Assembly: GCA_015143295.1 (NCBI GenBank) | Contig: JABCRI010001343.1 | Location: 682,001 to 746,000 of the forward strand | Length of the DNA stretch: 64,000 nt | Direction of reading: 5' to 3' | DNA from: Tetracentron sinense | Taxonomy: Eukaryota > Streptophyta > Magnoliopsida > Trochodendrales > Trochodendraceae | Shown: one piece after another, positions 11,201 through 22,488 of the stretch | How positions within the stretch are numbered: position 1 is the stretch's first letter | Layout: every line of letters starts with the position of its first letter | Notes under the pieces: model-generated | Seen by the model: the letters and a program-made list of their open reading frames with translations, nothing else | Databases searched by the model: none | What the model was told of the DNA's origin: nothing | Position numbers and translations under genes: made by a program

Positions 11201-12784
11201 CAAGGCTCAAAAAATTCTTTATAAATGAGAAGCAAGAAATTAGATATATGTTCCTCATTTTCATTATATTAGGATGGCTAGCTATACCTTTGATTTTATT
11301 TTACATGAGATATTTGTGAATTAGGTGCTTAGGTTTCAATCCAATGGTACATGCTTTGGACCTACACTCTAGGCTTTAGAGTTGGGTCTATCCAATAACT
11401 TCCTACATACAGAGACCTCTTTATTACTAAATGAGACATGATGGAAGCGAGCTTCTTGGGAAGCGAATCTAGGAAACAAGCTTACAACCTTGTACATAAC
11501 TTCCTTGCAACTATGCTAAATACGTGTTGATCAGGTGATAGAGAGAGAGAGAGAGAGAGATCCAACTTCTGATAAGATGTTGAGGATTGTCTGATTGTAC
11601 TTTTATGGCTGTGCCCCATCCAAGTATACAAGAGGTGGCCTTCTGATGAAGACTAGTATAGTTTTATAAATTTTAGATTCATGTTTTGTTTTTGTCTACT
11701 AACAGTTAAATAAATCCGACCTTTACTGCAGAATTGTATCACATCCATCCCACTTGCAGTTTACCCAATCTGGCCGTTTGTCTTCATTCTAAGTAAACCC
11801 ATTGTCAACTACCGATCATTAGCAACACATGCATCTCCTGATGAAGAAGAGGTGGCAGATGAAGCCTTCAAACAAATTCTCTCGGCAGTGGAAGCCAATC
11901 CAAGCTCCAGCAAGGAAACATATGCTATTTACATCAAGAAGTTGTGTAAAACTGGAAAAATATCAGATGCAGCTAGATTATTGCAGGGTGCACTTGATAA
12001 ACATATTTTTCTTAACCCGAACACATATAATCTCTTCCTGGTGGCCGCAGGTGAAGTGAATGACACTGATTTATTGTGTCAGATATTCAAGAATTTATTA
12101 CTGTCCTTTAAATCCCTTGATTCAACTTCTTACTTTAATCTTGCCAAGGCCTTTTCGAAGGTGAATGATTCCATCCAGTTGCTTAAATTTGTCAGAGAAA
12201 TATCAGAACTGACATTTCCAAGAAGCACCACAGTCATAAGAAGGATCATCTCTGGCTTTGCTGAATATAAGCAGATTGATAAATCCCTGCTGATATTTGA
12301 TCATATGAAGAATCTGAAATGTAAACCAGACATCATCACATATAATACAGTTCTAGCAATCTTGGGGCAGGCAGGTCGGGTAGATGAAATGCTCCATGAG
12401 TTTGCCTCCATGAAAGAGTCCAGCATGATCCCAGATATCGTGTCGTACAGCACCTTAATAAACAGCTTGCGAAAGGTGGGGAGACTGGATTTGTGCTTAG
12501 TTTTCTTGAGGGAAATGGGCAAGAGAGGAATCGAGCCAGATTTGCGAACCTACACTGCATTGATAGACAGCTTTGGCCGATCAGGGAATGTTGAAGAATC
12601 CCTGAGACTCCTTGCTGAGATGAAAAGGAGGCATGTCCGTCCTTCAAGCTATGTTTATCGGTCACTTATTAGTAGTTTAAAGAAGGTTGGGAAGTTGGAG
12701 TTGGCAAAGATTTTATTGGAGGAGATGAAGTCGGGTATTTCTGATCTTGTTGGTCCAGAAGATTTCAAGCGGAAAAACAGGTAG
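5235..12784 (+). CDS. P-class pentatricopeptide repeat protein, likely mitochondrial, two exons
   Basis: Exon 1 is 5235-5363 (43 codons, starting MSSLLRSSASRRSIGIII, Arg/Ser-rich like a mitochondrial presequence) and ends CAG|GTAGAC. Exon 2 is 11732-12784, after CTGCAG, and is open from its first base in the same phase, giving about 393 residues. The exon 2 product has at least four clear 35-residue PPR units near the C-terminus, with helices beginning YNTVLAILGQAG, YSTLINSLRKVG, YTALIDSFGRSG and YRSLISSLKKVG, plus degenerate units before them. There is no DYW or E tail, so it is P-class; such proteins bind organellar RNA. It resembles the small Arabidopsis mitochondrial PPR At1g11900 from memory, which is not certain. 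The joining of exon 1 to exon 2 across a 6.4 kb intron is inferred from phase and position; an extra exon could be missed. The stop is at 12782-12784. Confidence 0.75.
5364..5981. other. Start of the PPR gene's large intron
   Basis: The stretch is AT-rich with a T-run near 5581-5597. I see no coding or repeat structure beyond simple tracts. Confidence 0.5.
5982..6296. mobile_element. MITE with CATAGTTACCAA inverted ends, copy 1
   Basis: A 315-bp unit starts CATAGTTACCAAACACCC and ends TTGGTAACTATG, an inverted match to the start. The interior is AT-rich with TATTATACCCG-like words. It lies in the PPR intron, directly beside a second copy. Superfamily not assigned. Confidence 0.7.
6299..6599. 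mobile_element. MITE with CATAGTTACCAA inverted ends, copy 2
   Basis: A second, diverged copy (301 bp) with the same ends follows only two bases after the first, in the same orientation. The interior aligns throughout (GTCGCCGTTTAAAACTC, GTTACGTGTTATACCCG). The pair arose by tandem duplication or by a second insertion at the edge of the first. Confidence 0.7.
6600..7085. other. PPR intron sequence, no features seen
   Basis: There is a short TAGTC tandem run at about 6918-6938. Otherwise no gene or recognised repeat. Confidence 0.5.
7094..8063. mobile_element. hAT-like non-autonomous DNA transposon with 8-bp duplication
   Basis: A 970-bp element has inverted ends (CATGGTTTAAAATATTGATA at left; TATTTTGAACCATG at right). 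It is flanked by the identical 8-bp duplication CTTGTTAG at 7086-7093 and 8064-8071, the length typical of hAT elements. The ends carry CGATACCGATA-type words that recur inside. A Ser/Tyr/Gln-rich stretch at about 7400-7560 could be a remnant of coding sequence, but no open transposase remains. It sits in the PPR intron. Confidence 0.8.
8340..9120 (-). mobile_element. 5'-truncated LINE (L1-like) 3' end with zinc-binding RT tail
   Basis: The minus strand codes for the C-terminal zf-RVT region common to plant L1 LINEs: MKSKGWRMTN, then CLQAKELVDHLLFHC, then VIWSVMSGVIAWSLWKERNK. Two reading frames are used (9098-8838, then 8831-8517), so there is at least one frameshift near 8835. A T-run at 8345-8356 on the plus strand is the poly(A) tail. 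Most of the element (endonuclease and RT core) is absent, the usual 5' truncation. It lies inside the PPR intron, antisense to the gene. Confidence 0.8.
9121..11731. other. Remainder of the PPR intron
   Basis: No supported coding sequence. There is a (GA)n tract at about 11540-11560. The stretch 9600-11120 is AT-rich with poly-purine runs and words such as CTCAATTGAGGG, and could be an old unclassified repeat. The acceptor of exon 2 is CTGCAG ending at 11731. Confidence 0.45.
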
Positions 12785-13523
12785 TTCCAACTTTCTTGGT
12801 TGAGTTTCAAGCAACTATAAATTCTCAAATGGTACATGATTGGCTTGCTAACAAAGGATATATATTATGAAGGTTCCTTTCTTGTACTGCGCTTGGGTTT
12901 TGTATGTTAACGCATTTTTATTTATAGACAATGTTCGCAGCACAATGAGAAATGAGAACATTTTCTTACTTGTTTTAGTGATTCCACCATCTAACAAGTG
13001 CCAAAATAGATTGGTACTACTATTTTATCTTATTCCTCATTCAGGTGCCTACCTCTACTAATCTCCTCTTTTATCTGATGAATTGTTGGAGACTGTTGGT
13101 AATTTGTGCTTAGGCAAGTCCATTATCTACCACCTGAGTTATTCTGAAAAGATAAAAAAATTGAAATTAAATTTGGAATTACTCTGCAAGAAAACGCTTC
13201 TCTCAAGCATTTCAGCTCAGTTGAGCATATTTACATCCACCTTAGTTCATGATACTTTGCTACCAACGGAAAGAAAATAGTGGGACTGTAGCTCCACACC
13301 AAATTGAAAAGCAACTTCATTTATTTTTTGTTACAGGCAGATTAACTTCCCCATTGAACTTAATTGAAACCCCAAACTTTACTCTTCTATCTTTAAATAT
13401 AGCAAAGGAAGGTCAGAAATTACAATTTCCAAGTCCAACACCAACTCTACATCAACCCCCCCCGCCCAAAAAAAAAAACCCTTTGCTTTCATACAGAACA
13501 CTATCGAGCTTCAGAACTGTCAT
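12785..13523. other. Intergenic: PPR 3' side facing the MYB gene tail
   Basis: The PPR and MYB genes converge here. Only short simple tracts were seen (C-run near 13457-13463, A-run near 13469-13478). No gene recognised. Confidence 0.5.
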
Positions 13524-13842
13524 TCACTTGTTGAGTATCTTTTTTTTTTGCTGAGGACTTGTTAAGTATCTTGAAATCCAGAACTTCTCAATTTCTTCTC
13601 CTGTTCTTCCAGAGACTCTCCCAGCAATTAGAGACCACCTGATAAAAAATATTATAAATTCCCTCATATAAACACACTGAAAGACTCATATGAAGAAAGT
13701 GAAAAAGACAGTAAACCAACCTCTCTCCAGCCAGATTATACATCCTAGTAATAAGTGTTTCCTCGTCTTCTGAAAATCCAAGCTTAGAATCTCGACTGTT
13801 TTCCTCTGAATCAAACAAGCCAACATCAAAATGGAAAATCAT
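13524..13842 (-). CDS. Single-repeat R3-MYB protein (CPC/TRY/ETC-like)
   Basis: Two coding exons, 13842-13721 and 13638-13524, join across a GT-AG intron to give 78 residues. The product has one MYB repeat, SEDEETLITRMYNLAGERW then SLIAGRVSGRTGEEIEKFW, matching plant R3-MYBs that lack a transactivation domain. These compete with R2R3-MYBs for bHLH partners and repress trichome, root-hair or anthocyanin programmes. The bHLH-contact signature [DE]Lx2[RK]x3Lx6Lx3R is present except that the first acidic residue is Thr (TLITRMYNLAGERWSLIAGR). The third MYB-repeat aromatic is Trp. The start used here (MIFHFDVGLFDSEEN) assumes an acceptor near 13863 after a CT-rich tract. Alternatively the acceptor is at 13805 (TTCAG) and a further upstream exon supplies the N-terminus. 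The exon-like stretch at 14262-14320 could be the 5' exon. Confidence 0.75.
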
Positions 13843-14261
13843 GTTACATGACAAAATAATGGGCTTGAATTTGAAAAGAGAGAAAATAGGCCATTAATTT
13901 CAAATTGGTACATCTAAAAACAGATATGGCAGGATTAGAAAAGGAAAATACAGATGACATTTACTTTCTTTTGAATTGATACCCTGTATTCATACACATA
14001 AAAGGAGCTAAAGAAAATGATCGTAAAAAAATTGAGAAAAGGAAAATACAAATACATAATCCTACATACCTAAATAAGAGATCAAACCCTAAGGAACTTG
14101 CTATTCGAATTGGTTTACCCTAATTCTAATGTCAATCCGCCAACCACAACAAAGTTCTAATAAACAGCTGATCAAATCCTAACCCCTAAATCAAAACAGC
14201 ATGCAGAACCAAACAACCATCTAATTGAGATTCAAAGAAAAACAAATGGAGAGAAAACTTA

Positions 14262-14320
14262 CAGAGAATCGACGTGGGCAGCCTTCCGACGGCGGAAGCG
14301 GTGCGGCGGCATACGATGGA
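14262..14320 (-). other. Possible 5' exon of the R3-MYB gene
   Basis: The minus strand reads ATG followed by PPHRFRRRKAAHVDS and then a good donor CT|GTAAGTTTTC. Phase does not match the exon at 13805, and joining to the acceptor near 13863 places this reading out of frame. It may be untranslated leader or need an intermediate exon. Position and donor support it; function does not. Confidence 0.35.
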
Positions 14321-14339
14321 GACGAAAGGTGTGGTTCTT

Positions 14340-15603
14340 CCCTTCCAAAAGGTTGCCTCTAGCTCTGGTTTTTCTCAAACGAAAAAGATACATAACGTCG
14401 TTCCTTAACGGGAGCCTGTTTAAACCCAAACGAAAGCGAATAAAAAATTCAAACTCCCACCCAGGATCACCACCAGATGTCGCGATCTCTTTACTCCACT
14501 TCACTACCGGATAAACTCCTCCCGGTAGGTACTCTAGAGGATCTGCTGCCTTCCACATATAAATTGCTTTGAAAATATAGTTGAATTTGAAGTCACTTGG
14601 CGTCACGTGACTGGTTACACGGAATATTTTGGGAAGATATTTCTTGGGAGATCATGAAAAATACAATTTTCAAAACTTTCAAATTAAATGAGGGAATACT
14701 AAAAAGGAAAATATGTAAAACAGAATGAACTGCTGAACTAAATTTATAAGTCTTACTTTTAATGTTTATAGGAAAATTTACCAATATATTTTAATGTTTA
14801 TAGCTTTCACTTTTAGTTATCAATGTTGGAATTTTGTGTTACGAAGTTTATATTGTCTTAAATATCATTGATGCTCATTTCTGAGTATATTTGTGCAAAG
14901 ATGTAATATAAGAAAAAAAAATGACAATGAAAACAGAACATATCCCACTAGTTCAAACCTGTAAACTCTTTCCATGATTTTATAATTGTGCTGAATCAAA
15001 CAGACCCATTGGTTTGGACTTCAGAGGATGAAAAAACTTTGTTTTTTTCATAATATGCAAAAAGGAAAATGTAAAGGTCTCACTGTTATGCTGGTGTCAA
15101 CGTATTATTGAAGAAAAAGATCTCATTAATACATATCCATGTACAAGTGTTACTGCTATTCTGTATCAACAACCATTAGCCACCCCCGCAGGCAAGTAAC
15201 TTTCAATAGAAACACTATCATCAATACATGAGGTGAAAATCGCTCCCTTAAACACAATCCTTATCAACTTTGCTAGGATTCCATATGAAATAAATTTTCC
15301 AAAATGCTAAAATGCATTCCTTGATTACATATAATAATTATTTAAGATATTTGGTTGCAATTATAGTTGAAAAAAGAAAAATCAAGATCAACGCAATAGT
15401 TTGAGCATGAAACGTAAGAATATAACAGCCACTACTTCTGCAAAACCAAGAAGCATCTTAATTATCTGCAAAACAATGAGGATGCAGAAACTTTATTATA
15501 CAATCAGTGGGTTAAGAGAAGAGGAGTGGAATAACAGGTGAGCAAGCAAGGTTTATAGGGCAAAGGAAATCTAACAATATATGTCAACATTTCAAGCACT
15601 TAC
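14340..15603. other. Upstream of the MYB gene, no gene seen
   Basis: AT-rich sequence containing the presumed MYB promoter and the end of the SMC2 pseudogene region. I looked for the next SMC2 exon on the minus strand and did not recognise one. Confidence 0.45.
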
Positions 15604-16088
15604 CATGAGGTCCTTCGAAGCTGACAACATCTGAGTTTTCATCGTCTTACTCTTTTTGTCTAAATCTTTGAGTCTGCCCTCACAATTATTAGCATGCTCT
15701 TTGATCGATTTCTCAAGCAATGACACACTAGATACACAGTTCTCATACAGGAGTTGCTTTTCTTTAGCTGCTAGTTTTGCTTCTTCTAGCTCTTGCTAAA
15801 TCCTTGTTACTAGTTCAGCTAGCTACATCACACAACAAAACCTTTAAAGTCTAAATAGTCGTCGATATCAAAAGCAGGCAACATGAAGAGTAAAACCCAA
15901 ATGAGATTTTAGATAGCACTGCAGCTTCCGCTTAAATATATCTGTTATGTTGGAGAAGAAAGAAACACGACCTTATGGTGATCATTTTGCGCAGCTCTGT
16001 TCTGAAAAAGTGAAAGATCATATCATTTAAGTTCCAACTGCACTTTAAGGTCCGTGAACTTTTTCTGAAGAGGAAGGAGCTGAGTAAT

Positions 16089-17192
16089 CTGTAATGTCAA
16101 GACATGAAACACAGCAAAGGAACCAAAGTGTTAGTACAGCTTTTGGTTGCGTGCAGCTACAGTGCCTCCACAAGAAAATCGGGAATTTTGAAATTTACTA
16201 TCGCAAAAACCTGATCTCCACGAATACAAAATCAATCTACAGCGGGATAGTATAAAGGAAATCAAGTTTCTTTCCAGGGTTCCAAATGTATCTTTAAGTA
16301 GTTTTCGTGTTATGAATACAAATGCCTGTAGGCATCAATTACAGAATGTGTAAATAATCTTACATCCAAAGTTCTAAACTACATGATTAACATGCAAATA
16401 ATGTTATAAGAAAAATAAAATTAACTACTCCTCTTCTGAAGAGTGTGCCCAACATGTCTCTCCAACATGAAAATTTTGCAGAAAATTGAAATGTCCATTT
16501 TTAAAGGTTCCAAGAATCCAACACTACCATTGTGATGAGGGTCACCATCATCATCCAAACCTTATCCCAACTAGTCAAGGTCAACCACACGAATAATGTT
16601 GGATCATTCCTCTCTATCGAAAGCCATATATTTCCTTTAAATAAGCCTCTTCATTTTTCAATAATTCAATCCGAACCGAACGACTCCTCACTAGTGTTTT
16701 CATAAGCCTTCGTTGCAGACCACCCTTACCAGTCTTGCCATTCATTCATCTTAACATCCTCATCACCGGTAAGTTCAACATATGAACATGATGTTTCTTG
16801 ATCGCCAACTTATTATTATTGTCCATTAAAAACTTTATTTTTAATTTGATTTGTGCATGTCAATAACATAGTGTCCAAGAATCACATCTCCACTTCAGCT
16901 CTCCAACCAATTTCTATGGCAAACATGCTACTCAAACTAACCGATAAAAGAAAAACTTCCTCCTCAAACACTCCTTGAGTACAACCGATCAAAGACAGAA
17001 AGACTGGTTACTTTTGGATATTTGTTGGCCATCAATTCTAACTAACCCTTGCATTCTAAAGCCACTCTCTGTAATTGTAATGTTATGAGCCGTTTGGCAT
17101 CACTCTTGGTGAAGTCTTCCCACTCATGGGAAACATAATTAACCATAAAACACATTTGGTAGGATAAGATATGTCGACGATATTGTACAATA
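16089..17192. other. SMC2 pseudogene intron, no features seen
   Basis: AT-rich DNA without recognised genes. A short reading frame at 17042-17245 resembles no family I know and overlaps the LTR boundary. Confidence 0.45.
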
Positions 17193-18457
17193 TCTATTGT
17201 GAGCGCGGAGAATTCACTCACTGGGATTGGTTTTAGAGTCGCCACTTATTAATTCAGAAGGGATAAGTCCCCCGGGAATGTTGGATAAGGCTTGGTCCGC
17301 GATCAAAGATCGGGGTAAGAGGTTCGGTTAAGTTCGGGGAAGGGGTTAGGCACCCCGACACTTCCACACTTGGTGGTTCCCTACTTACTAGGTTTAAGCC
17401 AAAATAAAGATCAAGATTAATCGAATGCCATTAGTGCTTAAGTTAATACTAACCGGAAGAAAGTAAAAGCTAATTAGGGTCGGGCCCGTGTTGGGCTGCC
17501 TACGTACTCACATGAGGGGTGAGATCAGACCGAGCGTAGTTCTAGCACTTGAGCCCGTGCTAAGGCAATGGGGCGTGTGTGTGTGCACCAAGAGGTGGCT
17601 AATGGACCTAATCCGGCAGATTAGGGTTTTGCTTGACCGAGGCTGGTCAATGTGCAAAGGGATTGAGCCCGGAGGTAAAGGTGAGGCCCAGTAGGCCTAG
17701 AGTGTAGTCCGGTAGACTAAGAGAGATGTTAACCATGGGTTAGGATTGCTAACCGGGTTAAGAGGGTGTTAACCGTGGTTAGGGTTGCTAACCAGGGTTT
17801 AAAAAGTCCAAGAGTTGATTTTTTTGGTCTTTTGTATTTTTATGGATTTTTAGGGATTTTTCCATATTTTTTATAGGGTTAAGTGGTGCTTAACCATGGT
17901 TAAAAGTTAACCGGGGCCTATTTTAACCATGGTTAAGGGTCAAGGTTGGTCAAAAATGGGCCCAAAGGGTATGGCAGGGCCTAGAGTGGCCTCCTACCAA
18001 GTTTGGGCCTTGCACAAAGCCCGAAATCGAAATTTTACAGAATGGAGGTAAACAGATTACCTCCATTTCAGTAAAATTTTAACCAAGGTTTGTGAGGTTA
18101 TTAACTAGGGTTAGGGACCTCCCCCGGGTAAAGTAAGCACATGGATGGAAAGCTGGGAGTGCCATCTTTCAAATGGTATAGGTCTCAGCCTCTGAATAGG
18201 CCAGATGTGGGCCCCACAGGGACTCAAAGTCGGGTAAAAATTAGTCTGTAATGTAGGCATTTGAACTGCCGACACTATGGACAGTATTTTAACCCATGTT
18301 TAGGGGTCTGCTAACCATGGTTAGGCATGGCCCCTGAACCTAAAATTTTACAGGGAGCTAGGGGAGGTCAAGAGCTTTCCAACAAGCCTGGGGTGGACCC
18401 CAGAGGACTTGGCATGTGGGCCCCACAGGCGCCCGAAGTCAGTACCAAAATAAGCTC

Positions 18458-18600
18458 ATTATGTCGGTAAACCAAATGGGGACAAAGAGTTTTTAGGCTA
18501 TTTTGAGCATGTCGGTAAACCAAATGGGGACATTAAGTTTTTAGGCTATTTTGGGCATGTCGGTAAACCAAATGGGGACATTAAGTTTTTAGGCCAATTT
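18458..18600. repeat. Tandem repeat inside the solo LTR (about 47 bp, 3 units)
   Basis: Units share ATGTCGGTAAACCAAATGGG and AGTTTTTAGGC. Related single copies recur at about 19240-19318 with AATTCAAATGGGGACATTA. Confidence 0.75.
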
Positions 18601-19262
18601 TGTGTGGTCGGCACTGCTATTGCCGACCACTAGCAGATTTTTAGAAAAACCAATTTTTGCCCACTGGCTTTGAAGCAAAAGGGGTCTAAGGGTTCCCTCA
18701 TTGCCTGAGGGACCCCCAGACCCTATGGGGTGTATCCATGCACGTTGGGTGGGGTGTTGCACTCGAGCCTAGCCTCTAGGGAGTTCCCCACACCTATGGT
18801 GAAGGTGGGGGACCCCTATCCTTGGCTGTGGCAGCTATACAAATGAAAGGAAAGCCAAAGGGGGAACCCTGGATCAGGACCAGGGGTCCCTTACAGTTAG
18901 AGCAACAAAAAAGGGGTGAGGGATGATCCCTACCCTTGGATAATTTGCTACGGAGGCTATGGACGGAGCTGGACGTCCGGTGGCGGCGCCTGGGAGGTCG
19001 TGGAGGCCTGGTGGGGTGTTAGGATGAAGGTGGAGGTGATGGTCTCGGTTTTGACAGGGTTTCACTATGAAGAATGGGAGTGAAGAATGCATGGGGATGG
19101 CTTGGGATTTATAGGAGAGGAAGGAGGACGCCCAAGGGCATTTAGGGTATTTAGGGAAGGTCCAGGGACCAATGGGGGAGGTCCCAAGCCTCTGGTGGTG
19201 CTGCAGTGGAGCCTGCACACGCTAAACCTGAAAACACGATAATGTCGGTAATTCAAATGGGG

Positions 19263-19293
19263 ACATTAAGTTTTTAGGCTAAAAACTTAATGT
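19263..19293. repeat. Perfect 15-bp inverted repeat with 1-nt centre
   Basis: ACATTAAGTTTTTAG at 19263-19277 is followed by one G and its exact complement at 19279-19293, inside the solo LTR. Confidence 0.9.
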
Positions 19294-20015
19294 CGGTAAT
19301 TCAATTGGAGACATTACCGATTTCATGCTATTTCGGGCCAAACCCAAATCCACTTGGGTCAAAAGGGTTGTGGGCAGCCAATTAGGGCAATTCCCGCCCA
19401 TTTTGGATTTAGGGTTTGTGGGTCCCACCCATGTGATCCTCATGGGTTGAGGTGGGCCCAAGTGTGGGCCCTAAAGGCTATGGGCTTTGGTTTTTTGTGG
19501 TTTCTTGGGTTTTGAATGGACCTTGAGCCCATAGGGTTGTCCTAGGTCTTGGGCTAGGGTTGTGCTAGGGTTTGGCCTAGGGCTAGGTCTAAGGCTAGGT
19601 CTAGGGTTATCCTAAGGCTTTGTGTTAGGTTTCGGGTTTTGCAAAGCTAATGGGCCTTGAGCCCATAAGGGTTTACCTAGGTTTTTAGGGTTCTAAGGTT
19701 TAGGTCCTAAGGTTTAGGGTTTCGGGGGATGGTTAGTGTAAACTAACCCTAGTTAGGGAAGGTGTAAAAATTGGGTGCTTACATCTATGACATGGAGCAA
19801 AACCATAATTTTTCCTTTTTTTTTTCTTATAAAACAAGAGTAGGGGTTTGGGAATGACTCATTCAGACATTCCTCTTTCTATTTTTGTGGTATGAAGGGA
19901 AGGAAAGGGTTTTTGGAGTCAAGAAAAGGGATTTAAAGGATTTCGAAGATTTGAGAGATATCCATCAAATTGGAGTGAAATTACCCCACATTTTACAAAA
20001 TTTTCATAAGATGTA

Positions 20016-20610
20016 AGAAATTTCTTTTTTCTGATCGATAATCAAGTGGATATATAATATATTAATCAAAATGAGTTTACAAGCAAGAATATAAAGCATA
20101 AAAGAGTTTACAATGGCATAAACTAGAGCCTAAGACTAGTATACTAATATTTGCCCCTTCTTTGGAACCACGGCCCATATTGTGCTAGCATTTATCCCAA
20201 TTCCCAACACCTCACCCAAATCTACACCCCTGTTCCTACTGGAGACCCATTCCAAGGACATCAACCGGATTCGGGCCTGCATATTAGGTATAGAAGATGT
20301 GGAATTGTCAAAAACCCTCCTATTTCTTTCTTTCCAAATAACTCATGCAATGGCTCCAAGGAGAACCTCCCAAATAACACTCTTGGCATTATCCGCACCG
20401 ACCAATGTCCACCAAGATAAGAAGCTTTGGAAGGAAGAGGGGTAGATCCAATCCACCCCTATTCGAGAAAGAAAATACCCCCAAATGACACCCATAATAG
20501 GGCAGTGCATAAGTAGGTGATCAACTGTCTCTTCCGCTTGGAGGCACAAATAGCAACGATTTGTCAAATTGAGTATGAGAACCTCTTGATGCATTTACGC
20601 CAGATATTTA
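20016..20610 (-). mobile_element. 5'-truncated LINE tail (zf-RVT region)
   Basis: The minus strand codes NRCYLCLQAEETVDHLLMHC, GVIWGYFLSRIGVDW and KSVIWEVLLGAIA, the zinc-binding end of an L1-like reverse transcriptase. It is followed by a degenerate tail frame and a T-rich run at about 20020-20030 (the poly(A) end). It is similar to the copies at 8.3-9.1 kb and 31.3-32.8 kb, so the window holds three LINE tails. It lies within the SMC2 pseudogene intron. Confidence 0.75.
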
Positions 20611-22488
20611 AATGAAAGATTCGGATTTCTCGCTTTAGGGAGGAAAATTTTGGAAGAAAACTTTAATATTTTAAAATTTGAACTTAATTCTAGTTCAATT
20701 GAAGTAAATTTTGTATATGTTAAGTGTTTTGGCCCGATCTATAGATTAGCCTTTTCTCCTGGAAAACAAAATAATTTTTTCATAAAAAATAGATAAATGT
20801 TGAATGTTCAAATTTATAAATTGTTTTTTAAAAAAAGTTTAAGCTTAAGAGTTAAGACTAAGATTAATTAAATGATAAATATTGAAGGCCGATCTGTAAA
20901 TTGGCCATTTTGTTTTTATTTTTTGGACCAATGTTATATGTAATTATTTTAAATTCTAAAAAAATGTAAATTATGAAGTAATTGTGTATAAATTAAAATA
21001 AATAGATATAATAGATAGGAAACCATTGCATAATTATGACAAAAAAATGTTGATCGGTATGATAAGTTAATTATGTCCTATCCATAATATTTTTAAACAT
21101 TAATTAATGCATTATTGAAATTTAAGAAAAAACATATTATAATGATCATAAAATTAGTGATGTTTAATAAATGTCTTAGTTCAATCAAAAGTTATTTTTT
21201 AATGTCAATATCATGCTTAACTATATAGTATATTATTTTCATTGTACGTATGTGGAGAATCAGTAATATCAACACACTAGCAAGACAAGGATGTCTTCAA
21301 GCCTCCACGTAACTCCTTTTGATTCTGATTGTAGTCCTTGGGATAAGTTGGATTATTATAATGTATGGAAGACTTATTCTATATTTTTATTGTTATGAAT
21401 CTTATGAATTAAGAATTTATAATAGATTGAGGAATGAATGAATCATTTAATGTAGGTTAGTAATGAATTATGAATATTAATCAATCATAAATTATCGTCC
21501 GAGTACATCTTTGTCACATTCCCATTGCTTCTCTTGTGCACATTGAAGTTTTTTTTGAAGTTTTTTTATTTTCAAATGTGTATTTACATCTATTTTAACA
21601 TTTCATGAAGTTTCACTTCAAAATTTCATGTTTCTCCTATATTTTTTTTTCCTTATTTTTCCCTCAACACATGCCATATCCCCGGAAAATGATACATACG
21701 GTGATATATCCCCGATATATCTTTATCCAATCGGTTGATATAGACATTTAGAACCATGCTCCCACTCCCCATTCTTTACTCCCACCGAGCCACCGCTACC
21801 TTCTCCCCACCACGCTAACCATAACCACCCCCTCCCCACCACCAGGGGAGTAACCATTCACCACCCACATGGGATTTAGTACGCATAAGTGCGCCAGCTT
21901 TAGGATAAGCATTTTTATAAATTAAATGATATTTGATCAGTTTCTTATTACTCATCAACAAGAAAATTAGTTAATATTATAGCTATGGTCATCGTCCATC
22001 AACATGAAGATAATTGAATCATTTTCTTGATACGCAAATCTGGAATAAAATAAACCTTTTACCCCTAGATTTTTCTATTTTAACCTTTGGATATAATTGG
22101 CATATATGCACCAGATTTAGGATGATCATTTGTATACATAAACGATATTTGTTAAGTTTCGCATTCATCAACAAGAAAATTAATTAACTTACTTATTAGC
22201 TGGTCATTGCCCATCAACATGTGGACAATTAAATCATTTTCTTGATAAGCAAACTTCGAAATTAAGAAGGACCATTCACCCATAGATTCTTGTCTCTTCA
22301 TCTTTTGAAACCTCAATTTATGAAAATTAAAATCAAAGATACTCGATTAACTTTGGGAATAGATCAAATCTCATGCACCTAGGAATTAATTTTCAATAAT
22401 AACACATTAACGCAGGCATATAACCACTATCCAAAATGTAAAACCTAATTTTGTTTTGGCAAATTCCGTGATCAAAACATAGGCCATA
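20611..22488. other. AT-rich pseudogene intron, no gene seen
   Basis: There is a partial internal duplication of about 150 bp (GATATTTGATCAGTTTC at about 21927 against GATATTTGTTAAGTTTC at about 22145, each followed by CATCAACAAGAAAATTA). Nothing codes. Confidence 0.45.

Larger units (their letters stand above)
17198..19783 (+). mobile_element. Solo LTR, Gypsy-like (Tat-type look), 2.6 kb
   Basis: It starts TGTGAGCGCGG and ends GGTGCTTACA, and is flanked by the 5-bp duplication TCTAT (17193-17197 and 19784-19788). No primer-binding site or coding region follows, so it is a solo LTR from recombination. It carries AGAGTCGCCACTTATT near the start, repeated words of the AACCATGGTTAAG kind, and a 46-48 bp tandem repeat at about 18458-18600 built on GTCGGTAAACCAAATGGGGA. 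It is related to the LTR at 57462-61710 (same ends). It is moderately old; the two duplications are still identical. Confidence 0.85.

Noticed and set aside
12301-12665. Minus-strand frames within the PPR exon
   Set aside because: They are antisense shadows of the PPR coding sequence.
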